Assembly: GCA_963752605.1 (NCBI GenBank)
Contig: CAVVYW010000005.1
Coordinates: 62,001 to 126,000 of the forward strand
Length of the DNA stretch: 64,000 nt
Reading direction: 5' to 3'
Source: CAVVYW01 sp963752605
Lineage (GTDB): Bacteria > Actinomycetota > Thermoleophilia > Solirubrobacterales > 70-9
Shown here: positions 1 to 8,364 of the stretch, one piece after another
Layout: each line of letters opens with the position of its first letter
Numbering within the stretch: position 1 is the stretch's first letter
Program-made: the position numbers and the translations under genes
The notes under the pieces: model-generated
Seen by the model: the letters and a program-made list of their open reading frames with translations, nothing else
The model's database searches: none
Told to the model about the DNA's origin: nothing

Positions 1-1
1 C

Positions 2-361
2 GGCACCCAACGCATGGCCGAGCGCGCCGGGCCCGCGCGGGCGGCCGAGTTCGTGATGAGCGGCGGCCTCTACGACGCGGCCACGCTGGAGCGGTGGAAC
101 GTGGTCAACCGCGTCGTGGCCGACAAGGACGCGCTGATGGAGAAGGGCATGAAGTTCGCCCATCGCCTGGCCGACGGCCCCACCCTGGCGCACGGCGCCA
201 CCAAGCGGATCATCCGCGCCTACCGCAAGGGCGGGGTGGAGGAGGCCGACGGCGTGACGGGCGACCAGTTCGCCGACCTCTTCGCCAGCGACGACCTGCA
301 GAACGCCGTGAAGAGCTTCCTCGAGGAGGGGCCTGGCAAGGCCACCTTCGAGGGGCGCTGA
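2..361 (+). CDS. Enoyl-CoA hydratase/isomerase, C-terminal part (5' end outside window)
   Basis: The reading frame is open from the window edge and its first residues read GTQR, which matches the conserved GGTQR strand of the crotonase superfamily. The remaining 115 residues have the family's C-terminal pattern: an alpha-helical segment with VVNRVV, then a trimerisation helix ending in an EGPGKATFEGR-like tail typical of bacterial enoyl-CoA hydratases. Crotonases hydrate or isomerise acyl-CoA thioesters through an oxyanion hole that lies upstream, so the catalytic residues cannot be checked here. The internal ATG at 14 is not the start. It converges on the anti-sigma-like gene, the two stops being directly adjacent. 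Family assignment is good; substrate is unknown. Confidence 0.85.
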   Translation, partial: GTQRMAERAGPARAAEFVMSGGLYDAATLERWNVVNRVVADKDALMEKGMKFAHRLADGPTLAHGATKRIIRAYRKGGVEEADGVTGDQFADLFASDDLQNAVKSFLEEGPGKATFEGR

Positions 362-1143
362 CTACTTCTTCGGGCCCTTCACCTTGGCCTTGGGAGCCGG
401 CTTGGTCTTCGTCTGACCCGGCGCGGGAGCTCTTGCCGTGGGCTGAGCCGCCCTTCCCCTTGGAGCCGCCGCTGCTGCCGCCGCCGGCGTTGGAGGATCC
501 GCCGCCGTTGCCCTTGCCCGTTCGCCTTGCCCGGAGGCGTGCCGCCCTTGGCCGGCGACTTCGCGTGGCCGCGCTTCTTGCCCGGAGGCGTGCCGCCCTT
601 GGCGGGAGACTTCGCGTGGCCGAGCTTCTTGCCCTTGCCCTCGTCGGTGCCGGCGTCATCGGCGGGCGTGTCGGTGTCGCCGGGCTTGGTCACCGGGGTG
701 GCGTCGTCATCGCTCTTCTCGCCCTGGTTCGGCAGTTCCACCCCGACGCCCTCGAACGCGTCCTGTGCCGGGGTCGGAACCTTGACGCCCGCGACGGCGA
801 GGCCCGCCATCAGCACCGGAATCAGCGCGACCGCCACGGCCACCCTGGCCACCAGCGCGAACCGAGACCGCGGACGGCGCTCGGGGATCGGGCTGGGGGC
901 GGGCGTTTCGGCGAGCGCCGTGGACGTGCGCGCCGCCTCGGCCAGGCGCGGAACGAGTGTCCGCTCCAGCCCCTCGGGGGGCGCCTCCGATACCTGCTCA
1001 GGCAGCGCACGCATGAACGCGGCCACCTCGTCGAATTCGACGTGTCCCTCGACGGGAGCGCCCGCGAGCAGGCGCTCCTGATCGGTGTCACTCAATCGCC
1101 TCGGAAATCCCATGCCATTACCTAAAGCGGTACCTCGCCTCAT
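362..1143 (-). CDS. Anti-sigma-factor-like membrane protein with Lys/Gly-rich tail (two frame breaks)
   Basis: The ATG overlaps the stop of the ECF sigma gene (ATGA), so the two are translationally coupled, the usual arrangement for a sigma factor and its regulator. The N-terminal ~95 residues should be cytoplasmic, followed by one membrane helix around residues 95-115 and a long extracytoplasmic tail rich in Gly, Lys and Pro. I see no HxxxCxxC zinc-finger anti-sigma motif, so the anti-sigma role rests on position and topology. The tail carries two copies of a 17-residue repeat, then changes frame twice, near 516 and near 419. The last frame ends in a Lys/Pro tail and stop at 362-364. Both breaks are repaired by removing one base. 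Read without repair the frame ends at 379. Confidence 0.6.
529..630. repeat. Two tandem copies of a 51-bp repeat
   Basis: Copies at 529-579 and 580-630 differ at only a few bases. On the minus strand they encode a 17-residue unit containing GHAKSPAKGGTPPG in the extracytoplasmic tail of the anti-sigma-like protein. Confidence 0.9.
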
Positions 1144-1691
1144 AGGGGTACTCCCTCGCCCTCGAGCTCACGCCTGACGGCGGACAATCCGCGCCTCTGC
1201 AGGGCCTTCACCGCGCCCGGCCGCTTTCCGATCGTCTTCGCGACCTCCTCGACCGTGAGATCGCCGATCACCCGCAGCATCAGCACGCTGCGCTGGTCCT
1301 CCGTGAGGCAGCCCAGCAGGCGGTGCACCTCGTCCGCCCCGATTCGCGCCAGGGCCTCGTCGGCCGCGTCGTCGGCGCCTACGTCGGGCTCCGGCGGCTC
1401 CTCGACCAGGTCCATCGGGCGGCGCGCCGCGTACCGGCGGGCGTCGATCAGCCGGTGGTGGGCAATGGTGAAGACCCAGGCTCGAAACCGGCGCTCGTCG
1501 CCCTCGAAGCCCTCGATGTCGCGGGCGACCTGCAGGAACACCTCTCCGACGATGTTCTCGGGATCGGGCGCGGAGTTCGACCGCAGATAGCCGAGCACGG
1601 CCGGCGCCAGCTCGCGGAAGATCTCGGCCCAGGCCCCTTCGTCGCCGCCCCTGGCTGCGGCGAGCAATTCCTTGAACCGCTCCAGCGTCAT
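1140..1691 (-). CDS. ECF-type RNA polymerase sigma factor
   Basis: 183 residues, normal for an ECF sigma factor. Region 2 (about residues 10-85) contains the helix with VGEVFLQVARD and the -10-binding segment RAWVFTIAHHRLID. Region 4 (about residues 125-180) contains LTEDQRSVLML, then the helix-turn-helix LTVEEVAKTIGKRPGAVKA. There is no region 3, as expected for ECFs. I start it at the ATG at 1691; the open frame continues upstream but that part overlaps infA on the other strand and is rich in Ser/Pro, unlike a sigma N-terminus. A TACCGT box lies 10 nt upstream. It should direct transcription of an envelope-stress or similar regulon under the coupled downstream membrane protein; the signal is unknown. 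Confidence 0.88.
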   Translation of the reverse strand: MTLERFKELLAAARGGDEGAWAEIFRELAPAVLGYLRSNSAPDPENIVGEVFLQVARDIEGFEGDERRFRAWVFTIAHHRLIDARRYAARRPMDLVEEPPEPDVGADDAADEALARIGADEVHRLLGCLTEDQRSVLMLRVIGDLTVEEVAKTIGKRPGAVKALQRRGLSAVRRELEGEGVPL

Positions 1692-1743
1692 GCCTCGGGC
1701 GACGGTACCGCAGGAGATGCGGGACGGTACCCTGCCCTGCCGC
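1692..1743. promoter_or_regulatory. Divergent promoter region of sigma gene and infA
   Basis: The 52-bp gap holds two opposed TANNNT boxes, TACCGT (minus, 1702-1707) and TACCCT (plus, 1728-1733), each 10 nt from its start codon, so both transcripts would have almost no leader. Confidence 0.55.
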
Positions 1744-1962
1744 GTGGGTAAAGAAGAAAAGATCGAGATGGAGGGCGAGATCACCGAGGCCCTCCCCAAC
1801 ACGATGTTCCGGGTGAAGCTCGACAACGGCCACGAGGTGCTCGGCCACATCTCGGGCAAGATGCGCCGCCACTACATCCGGATCCTGCCGGGCGACCGGG
1901 TGAAGATCGAGCTCTCCCCGTACGACCTCGACCGCGGCCGCATCACCTACCGCTACAAGTAG
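1744..1962 (+). CDS. infA: Translation initiation factor IF-1
   Basis: 72 residues starting at GTG 1744, reading MGKEEKIEMEGEITEALPN and ending GRITYRYK, which is the full-length S1-like OB-fold of bacterial IF-1. IF-1 binds the 30S A site during initiation. The open frame reaches further upstream, but the conserved start and family length fix the GTG. In many bacteria infA sits in the ribosomal-protein/rpmJ/rpsM region; here it stands alone, divergent from an ECF sigma factor and followed by a secreted protein gene. Confidence 0.97.
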   Translation: MGKEEKIEMEGEITEALPNTMFRVKLDNGHEVLGHISGKMRRHYIRILPGDRVKIELSPYDLDRGRITYRYK

Positions 1963-2001
1963 CGCGGTAACCTGCGTTCAGTCGAAGTAGGAGGGAACGG
2001 T

Positions 2002-2415
2002 ATGCGCGCAGGAAGGATCTTCGTGGTACTGGCCGTGGCGGCACTCGGCCTCGGGTTGTTCATCGGCACCGCCGTCGCGGGGAAGAAGAAGAACACCACC
2101 GTCGTGTTCAACAGCGGCAGCCCGTCGGTGAGCGGGAAGAACGTCAAGGCAAGGGGCTCCCTGACGACGACGAGCGCCTGTCTTGTGGCTCGCGGGATCA
2201 AGCTCTTCCAGACGGATGCGTCGGGCAACGTGCTGGCGACTCTGGACAGCAAGAGCACGGACTCCAACGGCAACTGGAACGTCTCGGGCCGGATCCCGAG
2301 CTCCGTTCCGGCCAACACCACGTTCTATGTGCAGGTGAAGGCGACGAAGAGGACGGCCGGCAAGTTCGTCTGCAAGGCGGGCCTCTCGCCCGTGATCCAG
2401 CTCACCAGCAAGTGA
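2002..2415 (+). CDS. Small secreted protein of unknown function
   Basis: 137 residues with a clear Sec signal peptide (n-region MRAGR, hydrophobic stretch to residue ~25, likely cleavage after GTAVAG). The mature part starts with a lysine cluster and continues as a beta-rich sequence with two spaced Cys (TSACL, KFVCK) that could form a disulfide; I do not recognise a named domain. A strong Shine-Dalgarno (GTAGGAGGG) lies 6-12 nt before the ATG. It stands alone between infA and a membrane protein gene. An extracytoplasmic location is well supported; function is not. Confidence 0.75.
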   Translation: MRAGRIFVVLAVAALGLGLFIGTAVAGKKKNTTVVFNSGSPSVSGKNVKARGSLTTTSACLVARGIKLFQTDASGNVLATLDSKSTDSNGNWNVSGRIPSSVPANTTFYVQVKATKRTAGKFVCKAGLSPVIQLTSK

Positions 2416-2504
2416 CGCTCAGGCCGATCGTCGCCCTCGAGGCAAGCTGACCGAGGCGCTCCGCGAACCGAAAACTGGGGATTGCCTCCGGCCGCCGCCC
2501 GGCA

Positions 2505-2510
2505 TACGAT
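2505..2510 (+). promoter_or_regulatory. Leaderless -10 element TACGAT
   Basis: TACGAT is followed by 7 nt and GTG 2518, the spacing seen at many other genes in the window. It selects the GTG start of the following membrane protein. Confidence 0.5.
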
Positions 2511-2517
2511 CGGGGGC

Positions 2518-3492
2518 GTGGAAGCAGGTGCGCTGACCGGAAGGACTCTGGTCCGCCGGGGGATGCATGTGAGCCGGCGCGGAGTCGGCCTGATTGCGTT
2601 GACCGCGGCGGCCGTGCTGCTGCTGGCCTACCTGGTCACCGAGGTCCCGCTCACCGAGAACACTCTCTCTCGTGCCGAGGTGACCCGCCACTGGGTCGCC
2701 GCCATGATCGGGGCGCTCGTCGTCCTCGCCGGCGTGGCCCTCGTGGTCGCCGAGGTCCGGAGGGCGCGGCGCGCGGCGCCCGACCTATCGGGACCGGCGA
2801 TCGCCGCCCGCCGCTCGGGCGAGCCGCTGGTGCCGCGCGCCCTGCTCTTCCAGCGCGTGCCGGGCCGCTTCGCCGCGCTCGCTGCCGCGTACTCGGCGCT
2901 CGGGCTCGCGGCGGCTTTCGCCCTGGGAGCTCCGATGTGGGTAGGCGGGTTGGCGTTCGCGCTGCCGTGGGTCCCGGTCATCGCGATCGAGGCGAGGTGG
3001 AAGTACGCGACCTACGGGATCTTCGCCGCGTTCCTCCTGCTGGTGGTGCTCCAGATCGCGCACATGGGGGAGCACTCGATGCAGGTCGGCCAGCTGTTCG
3101 TGCACCAGGGCGACCTCACCGTCTCCCACGGCGTCTTCGGGCAGCTCGACTTCGAGATGGTCCATTTCGTCACCGACACGATGCTCTGGATCGTGCTCGG
3201 GACGCTGCTCGTGATCTATCGAGGCCGGAACCCCTGGCTCTGGGTCGCCTTCATCGCCGCCAGCCTCCACCAGGTCGAGCACTTCTACCTCTTCTGGATG
3301 TACCAGACCCACGGGTCGTTCTACGCGGCCGGCGGCTTCGCCGGGATCATGGGGGAGTCCGGGGTCATCGGCTCGCCGCTGGACCGCCCCTACCTGCACT
3401 TCTCCTACAATTTCATCGTGGTGGTCCCGATGCTCATCGCCCTCTGGGATGAGGCACGCCGCCTCGACCGCTCCGGCCATGCGAACCGCTAA
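2518..3492 (+). CDS. Polytopic membrane protein with conserved-looking His motifs
   Basis: About 324 residues with roughly seven membrane-spanning segments. Several histidines sit at helix ends or loops in pairs: HMGEH, LFVHQGDLTVSH, MVHF, SLHQVEHF. Such paired histidines often bind metal or haem, but I do not recognise the family and no residue pattern proves cofactor binding. GTG 2518 is chosen because a TACGAT box lies 7 nt upstream; ATG 2563 is the alternative and TTG 2482 is less likely. Transcription would be leaderless. It has no operon partner; the next gene begins 40 bp downstream with its own Shine-Dalgarno. Confidence 0.7.
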   Translation: MEAGALTGRTLVRRGMHVSRRGVGLIALTAAAVLLLAYLVTEVPLTENTLSRAEVTRHWVAAMIGALVVLAGVALVVAEVRRARRAAPDLSGPAIAARRSGEPLVPRALLFQRVPGRFAALAAAYSALGLAAAFALGAPMWVGGLAFALPWVPVIAIEARWKYATYGIFAAFLLLVVLQIAHMGEHSMQVGQLFVHQGDLTVSHGVFGQLDFEMVHFVTDTMLWIVLGTLLVIYRGRNPWLWVAFIAASLHQVEHFYLFWMYQTHGSFYAAGGFAGIMGESGVIGSPLDRPYLHFSYNFIVVVPMLIALWDEARRLDRSGHANR

Positions 3493-3531
3493 CTGATGGG
3501 CTTGCGGCGCGCACCGATAGGGGGGGACCAA

Positions 3532-4344
3532 GTGCAGTCGCGAGTCGGGCCGGTCCATCTGCTCGCCGCCGCGGGAATTCTCGGCCTGCTCGTGATGCCG
3601 GTCGCGTTTGCAGGAGAGGCAGGGCCCCGCCCAACCAAGAGCGCCAGCGTCTCGAAGCGGATCAAGAAGCTGAAGCAGCGGCTTGCTGCGCTTGAGGCGA
3701 AACCCGACCAGGTCGGTCAGGCTCCACAGGTTCCAGCTTCGCTTCCGCCCAGTGGACCCGCCGGCGGTGACCTCACCGGCACCTATCCCAGTCCAGAAAT
3801 AGGACCGGGGGCGGTGACGAATGCGGAAATCGGACCGGATGCGGTCACGAGTGCGGAAATCGACGACTTCGGGAGGCGTGTCTCCATCCCGGTCTCACAG
3901 CTCGGCTCCGTCGCCTTCCTGGGCGCCAACGACCCGGGCGTGGCGTTCACCGGCGAGACCCCGGCGCTGAGCTTCAGCGGAACGGTGTCGAACTCGATTC
4001 TTGCCAGCTTCCAGATACCGGCCGATGCCCCTATCAGCGGCTCGGGGCTGACGGTGGGTGTCCGATGGTCCGGCTCGGGCGCTGGCTCGGTCTCATGGTC
4101 GGCCTTTGGGAACAGCTACTCCGGTGCGGATGACACCACCGTCCCCCTGGCCTCAACCGGCAACCAGTCGGTGGTGCCAAGCGCGAACAACACGATCTTG
4201 TTCACGGGCTTGGGCACGGTCCCCGGAGGGGGATTCAACGGCGACCTCGTCGTGCTGCGCATCGAACGCAACGGCGCCGCTGACGCCAATGCCAATGCCG
4301 CCTTCCTGCACGCGATCCAGGTCGTCTACAACGCCGAACGCTGA
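3532..4344 (+). CDS. Secreted coiled-coil/repeat protein of unknown function
   Basis: About 270 residues from GTG 3532, which follows a purine-rich AGGGGGGGACC Shine-Dalgarno. A signal peptide ends near VAFAGEA. The mature protein starts with a short basic coiled coil (KRIKKLKQRLAALEAK), then a GGDLTGTYPSPEIG element and two copies of a decapeptide-like unit (IGPGAVTNAE, IGPDAVTSAE). This GDLTGTYP/GAVTSA architecture is typical of trimeric, fibre-like extracellular proteins in high-GC actinobacteria. A C-terminal beta-rich globular part follows (residues ~115-270). I infer an extended surface or secreted oligomer with an unknown binding role. Confidence 0.7.
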   Translation: MQSRVGPVHLLAAAGILGLLVMPVAFAGEAGPRPTKSASVSKRIKKLKQRLAALEAKPDQVGQAPQVPASLPPSGPAGGDLTGTYPSPEIGPGAVTNAEIGPDAVTSAEIDDFGRRVSIPVSQLGSVAFLGANDPGVAFTGETPALSFSGTVSNSILASFQIPADAPISGSGLTVGVRWSGSGAGSVSWSAFGNSYSGADDTTVPLASTGNQSVVPSANNTILFTGLGTVPGGGFNGDLVVLRIERNGAADANANAAFLHAIQVVYNAER

Positions 4345-4379
4345 GGCTCTGCGATCCGCTTTCGCCACGTGAAGGCTCT

Positions 4380-5648
4380 CTAGGCGAGGTAGGAACCCGC
4401 CGCGGCGGGGTCGGGGTCGACCAGCTCGGCGATCAGCGAGGACCAGCCGAAGTCCACCGCGCCCAGGCCCTCGCCGTCGTTCGGCTCGTAGAACTCGCGC
4501 AGCCGCTCACGGGCGACCGCCGAGGCAAGGGCCCTCGTCATCTCCATCGCCTCCGGCTGCATCCCGAGGCGCTTGAGGCCGATCCAGATCAGCCAGGCGG
4601 AGTTGATCCACGTCGGGCCGCGCCAGTACTTGCGCACCAGCCAGTCCTCCCAGTCGCGCGGCGTGAACGAGGGCTCCTGCGCGGAGACCGAGGGTGGCGG
4701 CAGAGGCAGCCAGTACCTGCGCTGGTCGAGCAGGTGTTCGGAGATCAGGCGGCGTGCGATCTCGTCGGGCAGGTCCGGCAGGGCGAGGGGCGCCAGCGCC
4801 GACCAGGTGGAGACCGTCACCCGGTGGTCGTCGCCCACGCCCTCCATTTCCTCCTCCCGCGCGACCTCGCCCCGGGCGACGTCGAGGAAAAGCCCGCGGC
4901 GCTCATCCCAGAGCCGGTCCACCAGGGTCGGGGTGATGGACGGCTCTCCCATCGCGAGGCGCGCCAGGCACCAGAGCACGTTCGTCACCACCTCGCAGAC
5001 GACCGGGCCGCCGCCCTCGACGATTCGGCGCGCATCCCAGTCGAGCTTCCGGTTGCGGTTGATGAGGAGGGGAAAGAGCAGGCGAGCGTGCGCGCGCCGC
5101 CCCCAGATCGCGTCGAACTTCGGGGAGGAGTCGAGCCCGGACTCGTCCGGCTGGACGATCCAGAGCAGGCCGTCGCCGTCGAGGTCGCGGTTCTCGGTGA
5201 GCCAGCGGTGGTGGGCGGCAAGGCGCGGCTCCTCGCTCGGGTCTCCCACCGCGATGCGCCAGGCCCAGGCGAGGAGAGGGGGCTGGATCGTCGAGGTGCT
5301 CAGCGCGTCTCGCGAGATGACGTTGTAGGTCCAGCGCCTCCGCAGGTCCACGGGGCGGTCCCAGAAGATCGTGTGACCGATGAACCCGTCCGGCCCGCCG
5401 CCGTTAAGCAGGCTCTCGAGCTCGCTTCGGGCGCGGCCCCGGTCGAAGCGCCGCCAGACGATGGCGTGGAAGCACGAGTCCCAATACCACTGCCAGGGGT
5501 AGTGGCGGGGGCTGGGCCTCGCGTAGCCGAAGCGGACCCCGTCCCGCTCGCCCTCGATCCAGTTCCCCGCCAGCGTCTCGCGTGCGATCCCGAGAACCTC
5601 GTCGCGGACCTCTTCCCAGGACCCGTAGACGGCCGCCTCGGCCATCAC
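4380..5648 (-). CDS. GH63-type (alpha/alpha)6 glycosidase, mannosylglycerate-hydrolase/glucosidase-like
   Basis: 422 residues with the landmarks of the bacterial GH63/MGH-like clade: an N-terminal aromatic motif YPWQWYWDSCFHAI (around residue 50), a mid-protein RDLDGDGLLWI loop with a following DSSPKFD segment, and a C-terminal segment RKYWRGPTWINSAWLIW then EFYEPNDGEGLG. In this clade acidic residues in such loops act as acid and base; members hydrolyse alpha-glucosides or compatible solutes such as mannosylglycerate and glucosylglycerate. There is no signal peptide, so it is cytoplasmic. It starts 10 bp after the ABC permease stop and so probably ends that operon. Fold assignment is good; substrate is inference. 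Confidence 0.75.
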   Translation of the reverse strand: MMAEAAVYGSWEEVRDEVLGIARETLAGNWIEGERDGVRFGYARPSPRHYPWQWYWDSCFHAIVWRRFDRGRARSELESLLNGGGPDGFIGHTIFWDRPVDLRRRWTYNVISRDALSTSTIQPPLLAWAWRIAVGDPSEEPRLAAHHRWLTENRDLDGDGLLWIVQPDESGLDSSPKFDAIWGRRAHARLLFPLLINRNRKLDWDARRIVEGGGPVVCEVVTNVLWCLARLAMGEPSITPTLVDRLWDERRGLFLDVARGEVAREEEMEGVGDDHRVTVSTWSALAPLALPDLPDEIARRLISEHLLDQRRYWLPLPPPSVSAQEPSFTPRDWEDWLVRKYWRGPTWINSAWLIWIGLKRLGMQPEAMEMTRALASAVARERLREFYEPNDGEGLGAVDFGWSSLIAELVDPDPAAAGSYLA

Positions 5649-5658
5649 CCCACCGCCA

Positions 5659-6430
5659 TCAGTAGGTCATGCGCCGCATCCCGCGGAGCGCCAGCGCCGT
5701 GAAGAGCACGCCGAGGCCGAGCAGCGCGAGCAGCCCGGGCCAGGTCTCCGCCCAGGTCACCTCGCCGACGAAGCCCTGGCGGGCCGCCTCGACGACCTGG
5801 GTCACGGGGTTGATGGTCGCGACGGTCTGCAGCCAGTCCTGGAGGAGCTCCTTCGGCGCGTAGGCCGTCGTGAACAGGACCAGCACGAACATCCCCGCCT
5901 GCATCAGCGGGGCCGCCGACTGTGTCTTGAACTTGAGGGCGAGGGACGTCCCCCAGGTCGCCGCGACGATCCCCATTCCCATCACGATCACCAGTGCCAC
6001 GGCGAGTCCGTCGAAGCCCGGCCAGTGGGTGCCGATCGCGAAGGCGAGGATCAGCAGGAAGATGGCCGGGATCAGCGCCCGGAGCCCGGCGGACAGCAAC
6101 AAGGCCCGCCAGGATCACCGGCCTCGGCGCCGGCGAGGCGAGCAGGCGGTCGAACCAGCCCTGCTCGATGTCTCTGGCCAGGTTGACGCCGGTCGCCGCG
6201 CCGGTGAACGCCGCTCCCTGCATCAGGCTGACCGGCACGAGGAAGCTCTGGTAGCTCTCGGAGGTGAATCCCGGCAGCAGGGTGAGGTTCCCGAAGACCG
6301 AGGTCAGCCCGAGGAAGAAGATCGTCGGCGCCAGCACCCCGGGAATCGCCGCGCCCGGCACGCGCAGCAGCTCGTTCCGCGCGCGCTGGATCAGCGCCCG
6401 GATCGTCGCGAGGTCAGCAGAGGCGCCCAT
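5659..6430 (-). CDS. ABC-2 type permease subunit (one frame break)
   Basis: The ATG at 6430 overlaps the stop of the upstream permease gene (ATGA). The first ~110 residues contain the first membrane helices and the ABC-2 motif RDIEQGWFDRLLASP. The frame then breaks at the AA dinucleotide 6101-6102; removing one base joins it to LLSAGLRALIPAIFLL and the remaining ~150 residues, which hold four more helices and the typical NPVTQVVEAARQG loop before the last helix. The joined product is about 256 residues with six helices, the normal size for a DrrB-type permease. It should pair with the ATPase and the second permease to export a lipophilic compound. I read the break as a sequence error. Confidence 0.75.
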
Positions 6431-7185
6431 CAGCCCCTCCTCGCCCTCGACCGCACCGCGATGCCGCTGAGGACCAGCCCGACGATCAGGATGACGATTA
6501 CTGAGAGCAACCCCTTCAGCTCGTCCCCGCCGTCGAAGCCCGAGACGATCGGCTGCCGCATCGCCTCGACGATGAAGCTCAGCGGGTTGTACTCCGCCAG
6601 CGACGCCGAGGGCTCGAGCATCAGGTTGGCCGGAAAGAAGGCGCTCGAGAGGAAGAGGACCACGAACAGGATCGGGAACAGCCCCTGGACGATGCTCGCA
6701 CTCCCGGTCCGCAAAGCGATGGCCGCCACCAGCGAGCCGAAGGCGACCGCGGTGAGGGAGGTGAGGAACACGATCCAGATCGCACCGAGGACTCCCTCCT
6801 CGATGCTCGCGCCGAAGATCAGCCCGAGCGCGATGAACCAGACGGCGACGATCACCCCGAGCATCGCCGTCCCTGCGAGCCGGCCCAGGACGACCGCGAA
6901 GCGGGAGATGGGGGCGGCGAAGAGCCGGTCGGTGAAGCCCATCTCGATGTCGAGCGCGATCGCGATCGCACCGGAGTTGCCCGCGAGCAGGACGGCCTGC
7001 ACGATCGCCCCGGCGAGCATGAATGCAAGAAAGCTCTCCACGGGCGGGAACTGGGGGAGGTCCACGGCGCGGCCGGCCCCGCCGGTCTGGATCGCCAGCA
7101 GCAGCGTCGGGAAGATGAAGAGCGGGGCCGCGAGCTGGGGCCGGCGAGCCGTCTGCTTCACGGATCGGGCTCCGAGGGCGGCCAC
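6430..7185 (-). CDS. ABC-2 type permease subunit (DrrB-like)
   Basis: 251 residues with about six membrane helices and the DrrB-family loops LDIEMGFTDRLFAAPISR (cytosolic, after helix 2) and EYNPLSFIVEAMRQP (before the last helix). It starts at GTG 7185; in-frame codons continue upstream to the ATPase stop without a better start, so the extreme N-terminus may be slightly longer. It lies 41 bp after the ATPase gene and overlaps the next permease by ATGA, giving a heterodimeric permease with one ATPase. Family role: export of drugs or hydrophobic metabolites; substrate unknown. Confidence 0.8.
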   Translation of the reverse strand: MAALGARSVKQTARRPQLAAPLFIFPTLLLAIQTGGAGRAVDLPQFPPVESFLAFMLAGAIVQAVLLAGNSGAIAIALDIEMGFTDRLFAAPISRFAVVLGRLAGTAMLGVIVAVWFIALGLIFGASIEEGVLGAIWIVFLTSLTAVAFGSLVAAIALRTGSASIVQGLFPILFVVLFLSSAFFPANLMLEPSASLAEYNPLSFIVEAMRQPIVSGFDGGDELKGLLSVIVILIVGLVLSGIAVRSRARRG

Positions 7186-7226
7186 GACACGGGCATTCGT
7201 GGTCAGGCGCTTCTGGAAGCCGTCGT

Positions 7227-8201
<975 letters not shown>

Positions 8202-8208
8202 GGCAGGC

Positions 8209-8214
8209 AAGATA
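8209..8214 (-). promoter_or_regulatory. Leaderless -10 element TATCTT for the ABC operon
   Basis: On the minus strand TATCTT is followed by 7 nt and GTG 8201. Confidence 0.5.
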
Positions 8215-8249
8215 GCCGCCGCCCGCCCCGGGTCCCCCGGAGGAGCGTC

Positions 8250-8282
8250 ACACGACGTCGTGTCAGGTCCGGCACACCTGAC
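8250..8282. promoter_or_regulatory. Two adjacent palindromes, candidate repressor operator
   Basis: ACACGACGTCGTGT (8250-8263) is a perfect 14-bp palindrome. It abuts GTCAGGT-N7-ACCTGAC (8262-8282), an inverted repeat with 7-bp arms. Both lie in the 163-bp divergent region between the ABC exporter and the protease, 35-70 bp upstream of the exporter promoter. The geometry fits TetR- or MarR-type dimers. Confidence 0.5.
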
Positions 8283-8364
8283 CCCGGGCACCCTGGGCGC
8301 TACCCTGACGTCGTCGGCGGGTTGGGGAACCGAGGGAGCGAACGACCGTTGATGCCCGCGCCAA

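Noticed and set aside
1692..1859. N-terminal extension of the sigma factor
   Set aside because: Ser/Pro-rich, antisense to infA and unlike any sigma N-terminus.
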